DNA of 52,020 bases from Zygnema cylindricum (GCA_037447655.1 JBBHKE010002891.1:1-52020), one strand, 5' to 3'; numbered from the stretch's first letter, positions 33,050-44,358 are shown. Notes: generated by a model not told the origin, from the sequence alone. Program-made: numbers and translations.

Positions 33050-33705
33050 CAGGACTTAAGTTATTTTTGGTTGAGTTCGGTTCAGTACTTACCAAAATTA
33101 GTGTGACAGTGATGTTGGGAGTTCACGGTTCATTCACACTTGGGACACGCGTCGTCACTTGAGAGAAATGCGTGAGTATGTCCTCCGTGGACGTACGGAA
33201 ATTCGGCAGGACCACGGGAATTCGTGAAGTCAATTCTACGGTCCCAAATCCTCTAATCGGACGGTTGACAGCCGCCGCCAACAAATACTGACGAGGCGTG
33301 ACTAGATCACTATCGGCGAGACTAGATCACTATCACTTTACGTTGTCTGAACTTTGGTGTAAATATTTGGTAGAATAGAATTTTGTATGTAGTGAATTAG
33401 TTGTTTAGTGTTGGGAATGTGGTTTATGACATACCTTCAGTACACAGGTACACTCACAATATTTGTTGTGTTAGAATAATAGATGTACGGCTGGAATGCC
33501 TTCGTACAGCTTAGTGTAGTTTCGGTGTATAGAAGTAGGACTTAGTGAATTTGATTCATTAGGAACAAATGATATGAAAACTGTACACTCAGTTTTATGT
33601 AATTTCATTTCTGCATATCTCACAGATCTGTAAGCGGAATTCTTTAAAATTTTGTGTGTATGTTCCTTTGAATGTTATCTACATGATTGTAAATTTTCAG
33701 GACTA
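33050..33705. other. No gene seen
   Basis: AT-rich sequence; one short repeat 'cgagactagatcactatc' type at 33297-33336. It lies downstream (minus strand) of the gag at 33711 where protease would be expected, but nothing protease-like is readable. Confidence 0.45.
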
Positions 33706-33710
33706 TTGGA

Positions 33711-34587
33711 TTATTTCCCTGAAAGTAATAGTCTGTCAAAGTTGCTTCTCAGCCATCGGTATTTGTGGAAGCTTCCTCTTTTGTTTTGTTCTACGATGAC
33801 TACTGCTGCATCTTCTTCATCTTCAGTGCCAGCAGTTGTCTCAGAAAAACAATAACACGTGGCTACCTTGTTTTGACAGCCGCGTGCGTCGTGACCACCG
33901 TGACGGCACCGGAAACATATACGCACACCAGGTGTCGTTGGAAACGATCCCATGGCGGGGGCCCTTGGAGGTCTTGGGTTGGGCCATTGGTTGCGCGGGT
34001 TAGGATTTTGGTTTGGATTTTGATCAAAATAATCTTTAGGTGAAGGTTTTGGCCGCTCGTGATCGTCCCACCAGCTCGACTGCAATTCGTACTTCACATT
34101 ATACTCTGCAGCCTGCTCGAAGGTGAATTTAAAGCCATATGCTTTGGTCAGACGGTTCTGAATGAACCGTCGAGATTGTGTGGGGAATTGACCCAAAAAA
34201 TTTTGTACCGCCTCAGCTTTTGACATGAGATCTGGTAGGGCCTCACGTAAAGTTTCCATTCGTGACCGGAAGGCCGGGGCTCTTTCACCCGGTCTGCGTT
34301 TGAAATTCATTAATTCTTTGACTTGTTCACGATTCTGCATCCGATACTCGTCCTGTAATAAATCAAAAATTAACGAGACTGGATCTCTTAGCGGGACTAG
34401 CATTTCAGGTCTAGCCGGAAATTGCAGCCCTAGTTGCCACTGCAAATTGATGAAGGACCTCCGGTATCGCAGGTGAAACTTTGTTACCTGTGGAGTAATA
34501 AACTACGAGGACAGCAGGTTGGAAAGGAATTTCGGGGCTGCCAATTATAGCAGAAGCTCCGGAATAGGCGGGTGCTATTTCAGTCAT
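33711..34587 (-). pseudogene. Retrotransposon gag with zinc knuckle
   Basis: Likely start at 34587 (MTEIAPAYSGAS), then a frameshift around 34500-34470 into the frame that reads RRSFINLQWQLGLQFPARPE and on through DEYRMQNREQVKELMNFKR, a helical gag region (RRFIQNRLTKAYGFKFTF), an Asn/Pro-rich linker (NQNPNPRNQWPNPRPP) and the nucleocapsid knuckle CFRCRHGGHDARGC (C-X2-C-X4-H-X4-C). About 290 residues in all. No protease or polymerase follows on the left, so the superfamily is not settled. A SINE lies immediately upstream. Confidence 0.75.
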
Positions 34588-34609
34588 AGCACCAATTATT
34601 GAAATAAGT

Positions 34610-34885
34610 AGTTTTTAGTATATTTTCTAGGTCTAAATTTATTAGAAAAGAAAATGTAGGCAGCCTCCCTCTATCTCTTCTCTCTCTCTCGCCCCCATAC
34701 TTGTTGTAGTCACTGAAGGAGAGAGAGAGAGAGCAATGGAGCCATGGCTTCCTCAACTCCATAGGAAGGACTAAAGAGTGGCTTAAGCCACTCTCAACAA
34801 AAGATTGAGTCCGGCAGGACTCGAATCCCCGACCGGCAGAGCGCGGCGTAGCCGTTAGCTCTAACCAGTTTGTCGTAGAAGTCCG
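34610..34885 (-). mobile_element. tRNA-derived SINE, copy 3
   Basis: On the minus strand, A-box-like CTGGTTAGAGC (34858-34868) and B-box-like GGGATTCGAGTCC (34817-34829), then 'aagccatggctccattgctc', 'cagtgactacaacaagtatg', a GA-rich box and tail 'tagacctagaaaatatac'. The head here is the closest of the copies to a real tRNA, but acceptor and T stems do not pair, so it is not a tRNA gene. Confidence 0.78.
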
Positions 34886-35094
34886 TTAGGAGATATAGGG
34901 TTTCATTACTATTTAAACTATTCTAATGTACCAGATTCATTTAACTGAAACTCTTAACACCACGCATAGATACAGTTTTATAAAATATGAAGTACTGTAC
35001 TTGTTTGAAATGGATATCGCGCATTTTGTTTCGACAGCGAAACAAATATCGCGCAAGTATTTATTACGGCCGAGATTGAATTTCGACTCAAATC

Positions 35095-35560
35095 TAACGG
35101 CGCACATCATCGCCGAAATCCCGGAATGGTCATTTTGACATTTAGTGACGTGGCATGACCTGGCGCCACGTGGGAAGACATCATTCGGTCGCGGGAAATC
35201 CGAGGAACGTACGGACGAGTGGAAAGTGGACACACGTCCACTTAATGGCCTTGTCGTACAGAGGCCGTACAGAAAGTACATCGGCAGTAGTACTTTCTAG
35301 TACTATACAGTTTTGTGATTGGTTCGTACATGCAGTAGATAGGAGCTGTGAGAGGGAATTAGGAAAAACAAGGACTTAGGAAAATTTAGGTAGATAGTCC
35401 TCTCTCTCTAAGAGTTTGTATAAATTGGCATCTTTGCCACCCTATAACTTATCGGCTGGTTGGCCGTTTTTAGTGATTTTTTTTGCTACGGACTCAGGGG
35501 AGTCCAGGCTGCACAGGGGTGCAGTCAAATTGTCAGTTTGCCTTCTTGGGCAGAAGTGGT
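35095..35560 (+). repeat. Long dispersed repeat, copy 3, diverged
   Basis: Shares with 2800-3650 the order 'tggcgccacgtgg', 'gccttgtcgtacag', 'agtacatcg', 'tactatacag', 'cctctctctctaagag', 'gcatctttgccaccctataa' and 'ctgcacaggggtgcag'. It ends next to the segment at 35584 that precedes a gag-like frame, which supports reading this family as an LTR or leader. Confidence 0.5.
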
Positions 35561-35616
35561 CGTGGCTTAAAGTGCGGAAGTTAAACACTATCTAGAGGCT
35601 TCCTGTATTCTATTCT

Positions 35617-36182
35617 CTAGTCGAATGGAGGACACAGAATTGCACCAATTTCCTCATATTTCGGGTATAAAAGGATAGGGCACAGGTATCTCCCTAGTAA
35701 AGAAAAAGCGACCCGTAGGTCGTAGCGGTCTTGGTACTGAAATGCCTGATCATGCATTTCGGTATTGAAAAGCATACGAAAGTGAGACAAGGACATGGTG
35801 TCCTTGAGACCGGAAAAACATAAATGATGTTTACTACCTCCGGTGTCCATGGACGAAGCCATGTCCGCACTAAAAGAGGTGTGATTAGTGTGTATGGTAT
35901 GGCCCACTGAGAAAATTGACGGTGATAAACCTAGACCTTGTATGTCAAGCGAGTCGGTGTTCGAATATTCCCCCGAACTGTGGGTGAAAGATGAAGAAAC
36001 CGACGACGTAGACCTATTGAGCGAAGAGAGACTAGATCTCGACTGACTAGGTGATCCTAAAAATGGTGACTGAACTGCTGAGTTGGGAAAAGATATTGGA
36101 GGAGGACCGGCTGTAATAAACTCTCTGGGCGGCCCTCGGTAAGCACCTGAGCTTTTGGTGGTACCTGCCGGAAACTGTTAAT
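35617..36182 (-). CDS. Open frame of unknown function, possibly retrotransposon gag
   Basis: Open on the minus strand from just after a stop at about 36185 to 35617, roughly 188 codons, with no early Met; the first ATG in frame is near 35907. The N-terminal part is Ser/Pro-rich (PPREFITAGPPPISFP, SRSSLSSLNRSTSSVSSS); the C-terminal part (FSGLKDTMSLSHFRMLF, RYDLRVAFSLLGRYLC) looks globular. I recognise no domain. Repeats of 41 bases upstream and LTR-like sequence downstream suggest a retroelement. Confidence 0.4.
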
Positions 36183-36388
36183 TATTCAAGTCCGTTGGCA
36201 TGTATACTGAAGACCGTCCTATGAGGATGCAGCAAAATGTCAAACACACGCAAAAGTATGCAAATAAGCGCAAGACTGACACACCATGCAGTTCAGCCTA
36301 TCCTGTATCACCGCAGTCAATCCACTCGTAAACTGTCCTATCCCACTAACGTCACGCCATGCCAAGCACACTCATGCCACCTATGAAA

Positions 36389-36549
36389 GGCCACTTGCGG
36401 CTAGATATAATAAAAAGGAAATTGTTCAGGGCCAACACGGCCAAATGTAATAAAGCAGGAAACTATTCAGGGCAAACACGGCCAGATGTAATAAAACACG
36501 AAACTATTCAGGGCCAAGACGGCCAGATGTAATAAAAAACAGGAAACTA
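36389..36549. repeat. 41-bp tandem repeat, four units
   Basis: Units beginning GGGCCAACACGGCCAGATGT and ending 'ggaaactattca'; the first is more diverged. Lies upstream of the minus-strand open frame ending at 36182, where a retroelement leader would be. Confidence 0.85.
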
Positions 36550-38234
36550 GGACCATGCAACGATGATGTCCTATACGGAGAGAAAATGTGGCCTTCGGCA
36601 AGATATCTAACCCCCTAACCGAGTGCGCTTGATAACCTATAATGGGCCTGCACCCACAAGTATTGGTTGCTCACCTGTAGCGATAGCATCCAGTAAGATA
36701 CCTTGAATATTTCCCCACGATGCTCCTGTTCCAAGTTATCGGAATCACACCACAACTCAATGCCAAAGTAGTTAGTAGCCTGTTAGGGTACGCGTATCAG
36801 CTTTAAGCCACGCTCTACCCAACTATTAAAGCAGTTATTATATTTTATGTGATAATTCGTGCAAGCTAATTTATATTATTAAATATCGATAATTTGTTTT
36901 TCTTGGTTTTTGATATGATTTTTTTTTTATAAGTTTTTAGGTTTGCTAGGTTTTCTGAGTGAGTTAATCCGGTAGGCGTGCAGAAAGATAAACTATACCG
37001 GATTTACAAACAAAATCAGAAAAACCCAACCCAAAGCCCACCAAGCAAAGAAACCCTAAAAATTGAAAATAAAAAAAGATTAAAGCAATCCAAAGAAAAC
37101 CACTAGACTGGAAAAGAAAACAAACAACTAAATAATGCTTGACTGAAAAAGAAAAGCAAATTATAATAATTAGACAGAAAGAAAACAAACTGCCATAAGG
37201 AATAACATAAATTAGGAATAAAACAAATTATAGCACGAGAATATTTGCGACAGTGGCCACTAGGCCCTGAAGTCTTAAATATTCCCTACAAGAATCCAAC
37301 TGCCAAATAGCAAACTCTCGTTAACCGGCGGAGACCTCCGAGAAAACCGGAACTTCCAAATTCAGAGGGAAAAAAAAAGATAGACAACAGAAATCGTGCA
37401 ACAACAACAATACACGCAAGATTCAGCGAAAATCTTGCAACAACAACAATACAAGCAAGATTCACACTTCAGGATTCGTAGAGCACGGCAAGTGAAACAT
37501 AATCTGGAGGGAAACCTTGTAGGCTGGCTTCCGCCGGTAGATTAGGTAAGGACTAGTACAGAAAGAGTGTTCAGAAAAGCTCAAACACTAGGCTAGGAAA
37601 AAGACTAAGGATCCAGAAAAGATAAACCCTAACTCAACAACCAACTGGTCCTAAATATCTGCCGAGCAACTCTAACTGAAAGGGAAGAAAGAAAAGGTTC
37701 GACAAATCCCGAGAATGTAGTTCGCCGAAAAACGACAACTCTCCAATGTTAGATTCCCGTGCTATAATTTGCAACTAATCCTACACGGTCATATGGCCTT
37801 TATCCTATGCGGTCACCTATCGAACAGCTACACTAATTTCTGTATGTCTCTGAGCAAGCAACTTTCCATGTACAAACGGTGCTAGTTTCTAGAGGTGGCC
37901 GCTACGTGGCCGCCTCAGGAAGCCTTACATCTACACCTCGAGGATGAAAACCCTCCCTACGCTACAAAAATAATTCACGAACCTCCAAGGGTTCACGACT
38001 TGGACATGTGTCAGGTATGTAACCATTTAAGTTTATAAGATGTCAGGTTTGGAGCCGTTCAAATTCGCGAAATGCGATGCCGTACCGCAATCTGATATCA
38101 TGCCGGTAACATGGTACAACCTCAGTTCCGTCCATATCTTCAACTGAACACTCCGCCACCGATCTGTAATATTCCCTTATACCCCAATTAGTATGAGAAT
38201 CCACCATAATACTCAGCGACGTCTTGCGGCATGA
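36550..38234. other. No gene seen; one 39-bp duplication
   Basis: 37392-37430 and 37431-37469 are two similar units containing CAACAACAACAATACA. A Phe-rich minus frame at 36964-37188 has no domain. The remainder is unassigned. Confidence 0.45.
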
Positions 38235-38905
38235 CACACATTGGACATTAGACTGTGGACAATGAATATTAGACTTTTGACTATGGACAATGGACATTAA
38301 ACGTTTGACATTGGACATTTGGATTAGCTTGGGCTTTGAACATTAGACATCGTAAAATTCTATCATTTTTGGAATAGGCCAAAAAATATGATTTGAAAAT
38401 GTGTGTTAACAATGTTGAAACCGTAAATTTTGGCTATGATGGCAAGGATGATGAAATCCTAAAACTTAAATATCCCACTTCACAAAGTAACAATTAAATC
38501 AATTGCAATTAACATATTTGAAAATCATGGAAAGGTTGGAAGATGATTCACAAACAATATTGTTAAGCCGTTTAAGACTCTCTCTTCCATTGGATACATA
38601 TATTTCTTTTTGTGATTATTTTTCTCCTACCTATTTACTAGACGCATGTGCATCGGCAATCAAAAGAATAGGACGAAAAGTAACTGGAGAAATAGAAACA
38701 AAAAAATAAATATAAAGGGTTGGTAGAAAATAGTTAAGAGAAAACGATAAAATGATAAAACAATGAATAAAGCGTTATATGATAGCTGTTGTAACAGCTT
38801 CTCCTTAAGCATGGCTTTGTGAACTCTTTCAGAAATATTAAAAATTGGAACTCTCGGCGCATTTTCTCCATAGAGTTAGAAGCTTCTAGCTCCAAAAATC
38901 CTAAA
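38235..38905 (+). repeat. Direct repeat R, copy 1
   Basis: From 'cattggacattagactgtgg' onward it matches 51383-52020 at about 95% by eye, at a constant offset near 13116. The left 100 bases are GACATT-type minisatellite; the rest is unique-looking and includes a 68-codon plus frame (38503-38709) that is shifted in the other copy. The match may continue past 38905, but the second copy runs off the window. Confidence 0.85.
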
Positions 38906-38909
38906 GTGC

Positions 38910-40825
38910 CTTTAGGCCTTCTTTCCTTTTGGAGTTCTTCAAGTTGAGCACCAATTTTGAAGCTAACTAGTCTACAACTTTTACGGCCTGCTTGCCCCAG
39001 ATTCATAAAACTTTACAAAAACTTTACAAAACTTGACAGAACATGGGAAGCACAATTGGACTCAGACCGACTCTCGTCTCATTGAGCCACAAGACGTTTA
39101 GGTTCCAACATGTTTAAACTTATGTGCGCACATGCTCGAGGCCATCTGGCAATTCCCACTATTTTAGAAGTTCCCCTCAAAACTTCATAGACACCGGTAG
39201 TTGAGGTGGTAGAGTGTCGTCTCAAACACAAGGACTGCAGTGATTATGTCGCAATTCAAGCAGAATTTGATGTGGAAGAAAGCAACATTCAACGAGTATA
39301 GTGATCTACGAAACGAAATTACGGTGAGAGCAAATGCAAATGCGTTGAGCCACAGTTTGCCACGCTGGTAATTCGTAGCTTTGGAAACGCAAAGCAAGCC
39401 TATGTCGCTATTCTAAAAATTTGCGAAAAGCAAGCACAGTCTAGTGGGTGTACTGTGTAAACTGGTAGCGGACACGAGTCAGCTCCACGAGGTCCCAATT
39501 ACGTCTTGCCTTAAAGGTGACCACCTCAAAGAGTAGTCAAAAGTGAGGGTGGCTAGTGGGCAAAAGTCGAAATCCAACAAGGCTACCAAGAAAGAAAAAT
39601 CAAGAAGAACGACATTTATTACTTTTAAAGGGATTGTGTGCCCTCCGCTAGAGTGAAAGAATGGAAAAAAAATGTCAAAATTGATGAATAGGTAAATGTT
39701 GATGCCATAGTTTCGAAGTTTTTTCTCTATATGGCCAAGTATGGCAACGTGCTAACCATTGTTAACTCTTCTTCGTTAGCCAAAAAGATCTCGAAGGTAA
39801 GTGAATAGTAGGCAAAGGTGAGAGAAATAGATCAAATGGATCAAAGAGAAACAAAAAGAGAATCATGGAAAAAAAATATAGAAGAAAAAAAAACAAAATT
39901 AGACAAGTAGAATACGAAAGAGAAGTAAAAGGGTAAGAAATATGCTTTTTATAATTGTTGAATTGAATGTACAAATTGAACGGTGTTAATTACTTAGTCT
40001 AGTGTAGATTCATAGTAGATAGGATACACCACGTCTAGGATAAGAATCGAAGCCGCAAAAGACAAAAAGGTATATTTAGTGGCGGCCAAGGATAAAGTCG
40101 GTGGACGACAAAAGTGGGAACCAAACGAATTTTCAAGTATGAAATCCGTAATGAAAAGAGTGAATTACTCGACAATAAATATAGAGAATGCGCTATTATT
40201 TATACGAAAGGTTTATAGTCGGTGAACAGGTGAGACGAATGAGGTGACGATTAGCTAAGCTACGTGACAATTAAATATAGTTATTACAATGTGTAAACAG
40301 ATTACACTAAGGGTATTTGTACACTAACAATGAATTTCTATGAATTTGTACACATTTGGTTTTACCATCGTAATTTTGTCAGCAAAGACTTCTTCTTTGA
40401 ACCAATATAAAAGAGAAACTAAACTGCTCTCCGATATATATAGGAAACTATATTGTGAATCGCTATTGGCGTTAACTGTTAAAAATGCTTACATTAACAA
40501 ATAATTAGTGTAAAAAAAAAATTAATGTTGTTAATTCTAATTCGGGTTCATGGCCTGTCGCAAGAGGAAATTAACTCTAATTTATGCATAAATGAAATTC
40601 GGGTATATTTTTCTCATAGTGTAGCCGGTATAGCCCATGTTCACATAGTCGACATTTGAACATGTTCTGTTCATATGATTTTCCCTCTTTATCATTGGAA
40701 ATCAAATCTGAGTGTGCTCTTTAGTGTCGACGCACTCACTTTCACGTGTCGACGCCTTTATCTGACACTCTTTCTGTACCATTGTACTTGAAAAGAGCAA
40801 TTTTAGTATGGATTGAAAAATTTCC
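38910..40825. other. AT-rich DNA, no gene seen
   Basis: Short frames without domains. A tRNA-like stretch at 39193-39240 ('gaggtggtagagtgtcgtct') is too degenerate to call. A lone family S terminus 'gtgaatcgctattggcgtta' lies at 40456. Confidence 0.4.
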
Positions 40826-40830
40826 AACAG

Positions 40831-41522
40831 TACAGCGTGAATCGTAATTAGCGTTATATACACTAATTCCGTCACACCCTAATTTTGACTCTATCACTGT
40901 AAATAGAGTACATCATTCTTAATTATTCTTTTCGTTTTTTTAGGTACTTTTTGAATCAGCGTTAAATACTCTACTATAGTGCCGTTTTAAATAGTGTGGC
41001 GTACGGTCGGTGTCTGACCGTGCAAAATTGTACTTTATTACCTAAAATAGTACTTTATTGACTAAAAAAGTACAAAAAATTATTTAATACAGGCTGTTAT
41101 CATGTAACTGCGTTTTAACATACCGCGTAGTTCAAACGTCATAATGACGTGAAACTGTACGTTTAGTCAGATTCTGTACGTGCACCTAATTTACAGTAAA
41201 GATATTCAGCGTGGATAATTATTACGGAAAGAAACCCAAATTAGAGTTATTGATAAATTAGAGTAATTTATTTTTTTGAAAAGGGTTGATTACCCCAATT
41301 TGAGTTGATAACTCTAATTGATTTTTTTCTCTAATTATTTCTTTACTCTAGTTACGATTCGAAAAACTGCACAAATTAGAGTTATTAACGCTACTTAAAC
41401 AGTACCTATATTAACTTTAAAAAACAATTAGAGTTATTAATTCTATTTTAGGTTCGATGGTCAAAAATTGGGGGCGCCGAACTACCGTAGCGTTATCAAT
41501 GCTTTTAACGATTCACGCTGTA
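40831..41522. mobile_element. MITE family S, long member, 692 bp
   Basis: Left end TACAGCGTGAATCGTAATTA (40831) and right end (reading ...TTTTAACGATTCACGCTGTA, 41522) are inverted repeats with TA at both edges. The interior is dominated by 'aattagagttattaa'-type words, some self-complementary. Confidence 0.6.
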
Positions 41523-41586
41523 AGGTACAGATATAATCGTACGTTTCGTTAATTACACAACTCAAAGTGTACTCCAACACTCCCGA

Positions 41587-42486
41587 GCGACCGGCGGCGA
41601 CCGCCGCACCTTTGAAAAACCTGGCCGCCGCGTTGCGCGCAAGTGGTCGTTAAAGTCAGCCCGAATTTTTCGTACATAGTAGTACCGCAGCCCCAGTGGC
41701 CGAGCTCCACGAAATCACTGAACAGAAAGTCCATTGCGCGGTATTGATTCTCGATGCTTACGTACCGCGAGCTTGGGGCTTTCCGTACGAAGTAATGTGG
41801 TCACGGACCGTAAAATATTTAGGGTAAATGTCCAACTGTAACCTCTAGAACCCTCTAGGACCGGGTTAGCCGGTAAGGTCAACGGGCACGCTAACACTTA
41901 TTTTCTATCAAATTAGTGTTTATCCATATAACAGTTAATAACACTAATTCAGTCGCTACTTTTTCTCGCCGAATATTATAAAGTGTTGCTAGTTTAGTAA
42001 CACTATTTAAGGAAGTGCACTAGGATTTGCCACATTTCGGATGCTAAACTGGTATTGTATATTTTATTTTCTCGTTTAGCATTAATAAATCCTTAACGCT
42101 TTTAACTACAAGGAATGTCCTCCTCGACTATTTTTGCCCGTTTATTTTTAGGCGAGAAGGAGAGAATGTCTCATTTATTTATGGGTAAAAGTAAAGTTTC
42201 GTCGTTTATTTCAAGATTTCTTCTCAATCGTCCTTTCGGGGAAAAACCAAATTGTTGAGTTGTACGGCTAACAGCCACACTGGATGAGTACATTTCCGGC
42301 AGCGTAACGGCAACAAGCTCATGGTCCGTACAATTGAAAACCCGTTCTGCCCAACTGCCCTTCTGTTCAATTCTTCCGCGGAACTCGGCCAATCGGGTGC
42401 TGTACGGCGTACCCGCGCTGACTTTCACGACCTACTGCGCGCCAAGCGACGGCCAGATTTTTCAAAGGTGCGGCGGTCGCCGAGGT
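41587..42486. repeat. Inverted repeat in the upstream region of the secreted-protein gene
   Basis: Arm 41587-41729 and arm 42359-42486 are reverse complements at roughly 80% identity. Key shared words: GGCGACCGCCGCACCTTTGA then AAAA, 'gcgcgcaagtggtcgt', 'ggccgag' and 'gaacagaa'. The right arm ends about 90 bases before the TATA box, the left arm about 850 bases further upstream. Short frames in the arms are shadows. Confidence 0.75.
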
Positions 42487-42574
42487 CACCCGGGTAAGGG
42501 CTCCACCCGAGGATGGCGCTCTCGGGACAAGGAAGAAGAGCCAAAGGCGATCGGTACGGAGCCGTATTTGGCCA

Positions 42575-42580
42575 TATAAA
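42575..42580 (+). promoter_or_regulatory. TATA box of the secreted-protein gene
   Basis: TATAAA in 'gccatataaaggggctgcac', 115-120 bases before the ATG, which leaves a plausible 5' leader of about 85 bases. The leader is CT-rich ('ctctccctctccctctccc', 42642-42664), a common plant core-promoter feature. Confidence 0.65.
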
Positions 42581-42694
42581 GGGGCTGCACGAGACTGGAG
42601 CATCACCACCTTCCAAGGTTCTAATTTTGTCGTTTTCTAACACCTCTCTCCCTCTCCCTCTCCCAGAGAGCGTACAGACTCCCCAAAAGCAGCC

Positions 42695-43171
42695 ATGGCC
42701 TCCCTCCCTGCTGTGTGCTTCCTGGCTGCCTTGCTGGCGTTGGCCATTTTCCCGCCAGCCGCACTCTCCGCTTGTGACTACTCTCTGGGGGCGGTCGCCT
42801 TCAACGTGAAACGCAGCACAAACCCCGTGTTGCTGAACCCTGCCCGCTACCTCTATACGCACTACATCATCAACACATGTAACTCGCCTCTTACGCAGTT
42901 CCGTTTCGCAGACTGCTACTACTGGTCGGATGGCGCTTTCCCCAACGGAAACTTGGGCCCGAATGGTGACATCATCACCACTGTCCTTGTGTCAGGGAAG
43001 ACGCTCTGCCGCCTCAACTATGGAGGCGCAGAGGGGAAGGTCCAGATCGCCGCAAACAGCCAGGTGTCCTTCCAGTATATCCGTACATATGCTTATCAGT
43101 GGTGCAACAAGAATGCCACGTGGCTCAATGGGAAGAGAGCCGGACAGAGCGCATCTGTGCTTTGCGCGTAG
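42695..43171 (+). CDS. Small secreted six-cysteine protein, TPD1-like (tentative)
   Basis: A 158-residue intronless frame; ATG in good context (AGCCATGGC), stop TAG. Residues 1-26 form a signal peptide (hydrophobic FLAALLALAIFPPAA, likely cut before Cys27). The mature part has exactly six cysteines (27, 62, 74, 105, 137, 157), probably three disulfides, and one N-glycosylation site at Asn140. The pattern IINTC...FADC...LC-x-LNYGG...NSQVSFQYIRTYAY resembles the secreted TPD1 family of land plants, which act as apoplastic ligands of receptor kinases such as EMS1 in anther development; this is inference from cysteine spacing. GC-rich against AT-rich surroundings, with TATA box and CT-rich leader upstream. 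A broken copy of its 3' half lies at 50045. It is the only gene here that looks intact. Confidence 0.85.
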   Translation: MASLPAVCFLAALLALAIFPPAALSACDYSLGAVAFNVKRSTNPVLLNPARYLYTHYIINTCNSPLTQFRFADCYYWSDGAFPNGNLGPNGDIITTVLVSGKTLCRLNYGGAEGKVQIAANSQVSFQYIRTYAYQWCNKNATWLNGKRAGQSASVLCA

Positions 43172-43690
43172 AGTGAAATTCTGCGAGGCCGAGGGAAGCA
43201 GGCCGTTAAAGCTGTAGAGCAGGAGGTGCGCAACTTAAATAACGTCAAGATGGAAGAAGGCACTGGAAGATAGTGTGGTGACTTGGCCTTACTTCCTGCT
43301 TGTAGGAAGCTTTTATGTGACATTTGGCCAGTTTGTATGTGGTAACACTTGTTGTACCGTCTTTGATTAACACTGGAATTCATATGAAGAGGGTGACCAT
43401 TTTACTATTTTCTCGCCCTGTGTCCTCCTGTTTGTCAATTTTTTATGACTGTAATGGTTTTCCAGCTTGATTCAAATTTTTTTTCCAGCTTGCTCGAGTT
43501 CAAATATTTTCTTGGTTGTAAGATGTTGAATTTATTCGCACAGTCCTGTCGCTTGCTTCAATTTATGGTTGGTAATTGCAACGACTTAACGTTAAAGCGA
43601 CCTTTTTCCACGGAGGCCGTGAAGGTTCTCAGGAAATTAGTGCAGATTACATCCTTTATGTTGGAGGGACAGGATGAAATCTTTTAGTCA
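43172..43690 (+). repeat. 3' flank of the secreted-protein gene, unit 1
   Basis: Immediate 3' region ('gaggccgagggaagcaggcc', 'gttaaagctgtagagcagga', 'tttatgtgacatttggcc') recurs at 47047-47570 and 50219-50430. It presumably includes the 3' UTR. No AATAAA is seen; 'gattaaca' and 'aataacg' are the nearest AT-rich candidates. 43691-43907 is spacer shared with 47571-47797. Confidence 0.75.
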
Positions 43691-43907
43691 TTACCTTTAA
43701 CGTCGATTATTTTATATAAATGACACTAATTGATTTTCCTTAACGTTAATTCTTTGAACGGTTCAAAATCGGCCCTGTCATTCACAACTGAATTAGAATA
43801 TATAGCACGATGTTAAAGCCCCACGCTAACAGTTTCTTTACTACGATGATTTATATTTGAACAAAGAATAAACAAAAATGAACGTAAAAACAAAACATTT
43901 GCCCCAA

Positions 43908-43912
43908 AAACC
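43908..43912. repeat. Target-site duplication, left
   Basis: AAACC directly before the LTR at 43913; the same five bases follow the last LTR at 49785-49789. Copia elements make 5-base duplications. Confidence 0.7.
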
Positions 43913-44358
43913 TGTTAGGATTTTCAATGTGGAAATTGATGTCAATGTTACAATGTTGGTTCATATACAGTGCGGTTTAATTATGCCTCGAGTTACGTTA
44001 CGCATTTCGTTTCGTTTCGTTAAGTTTCATTTGTACTATTAGTTTCGTTTGCGTCATACCTTGTTTTGCGTCTAAGTTCGATGTGACACTTCTAGAATTA
44101 GACTTGTCAATCTGGCGGCTAAGTCAAAAGCCTATTTGTGAGAGAATTAGCATTATCAATATTTAATCAATCTGAAAACAATGTATGAGGAATATTGAAT
44201 GTCTTTTTTTGAGTACATATCTTGTCTTCAACTTATGGTCATGAGAATTCAATGTCTGTAATGTGAGCTGGTTGATGTTAAATTTGAGCTTAATTTCGCT
44301 TCCACATTGAGAAATTTTAACATTTTGCGCGCGTTCCAATTGATTGTTGATCCCATCA
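43913..44358 (+). repeat. 5' LTR of copia 3
   Basis: Starts TGTTAGGATTTTCAATGTGG, ends GATCCCATCA; the primer-binding site follows (ATGGTTATCGGGAC, a diverged match to initiator-Met tRNA). Confidence 0.75.

Noticed and set aside
34800-34890. Functional tRNA gene on the minus strand
   Set aside because: A and B boxes are present but acceptor and T stems do not pair, and SINE body and tail follow.
38503-38709. 68-codon plus-strand frame in repeat R
   Set aside because: The other copy of R has a one-base deletion in the middle of it, and I recognise no domain.
39193-39250. tRNA-like stretch with GGTGGTAGAGTGTCG
   Set aside because: No B box at the right distance and no cloverleaf.
41549-42609. 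Frames in the upstream inverted repeat (for example with FQRCGGRR)
   Set aside because: They mirror each other on opposite strands because of the inverted repeat and lie in the promoter region of the real gene.
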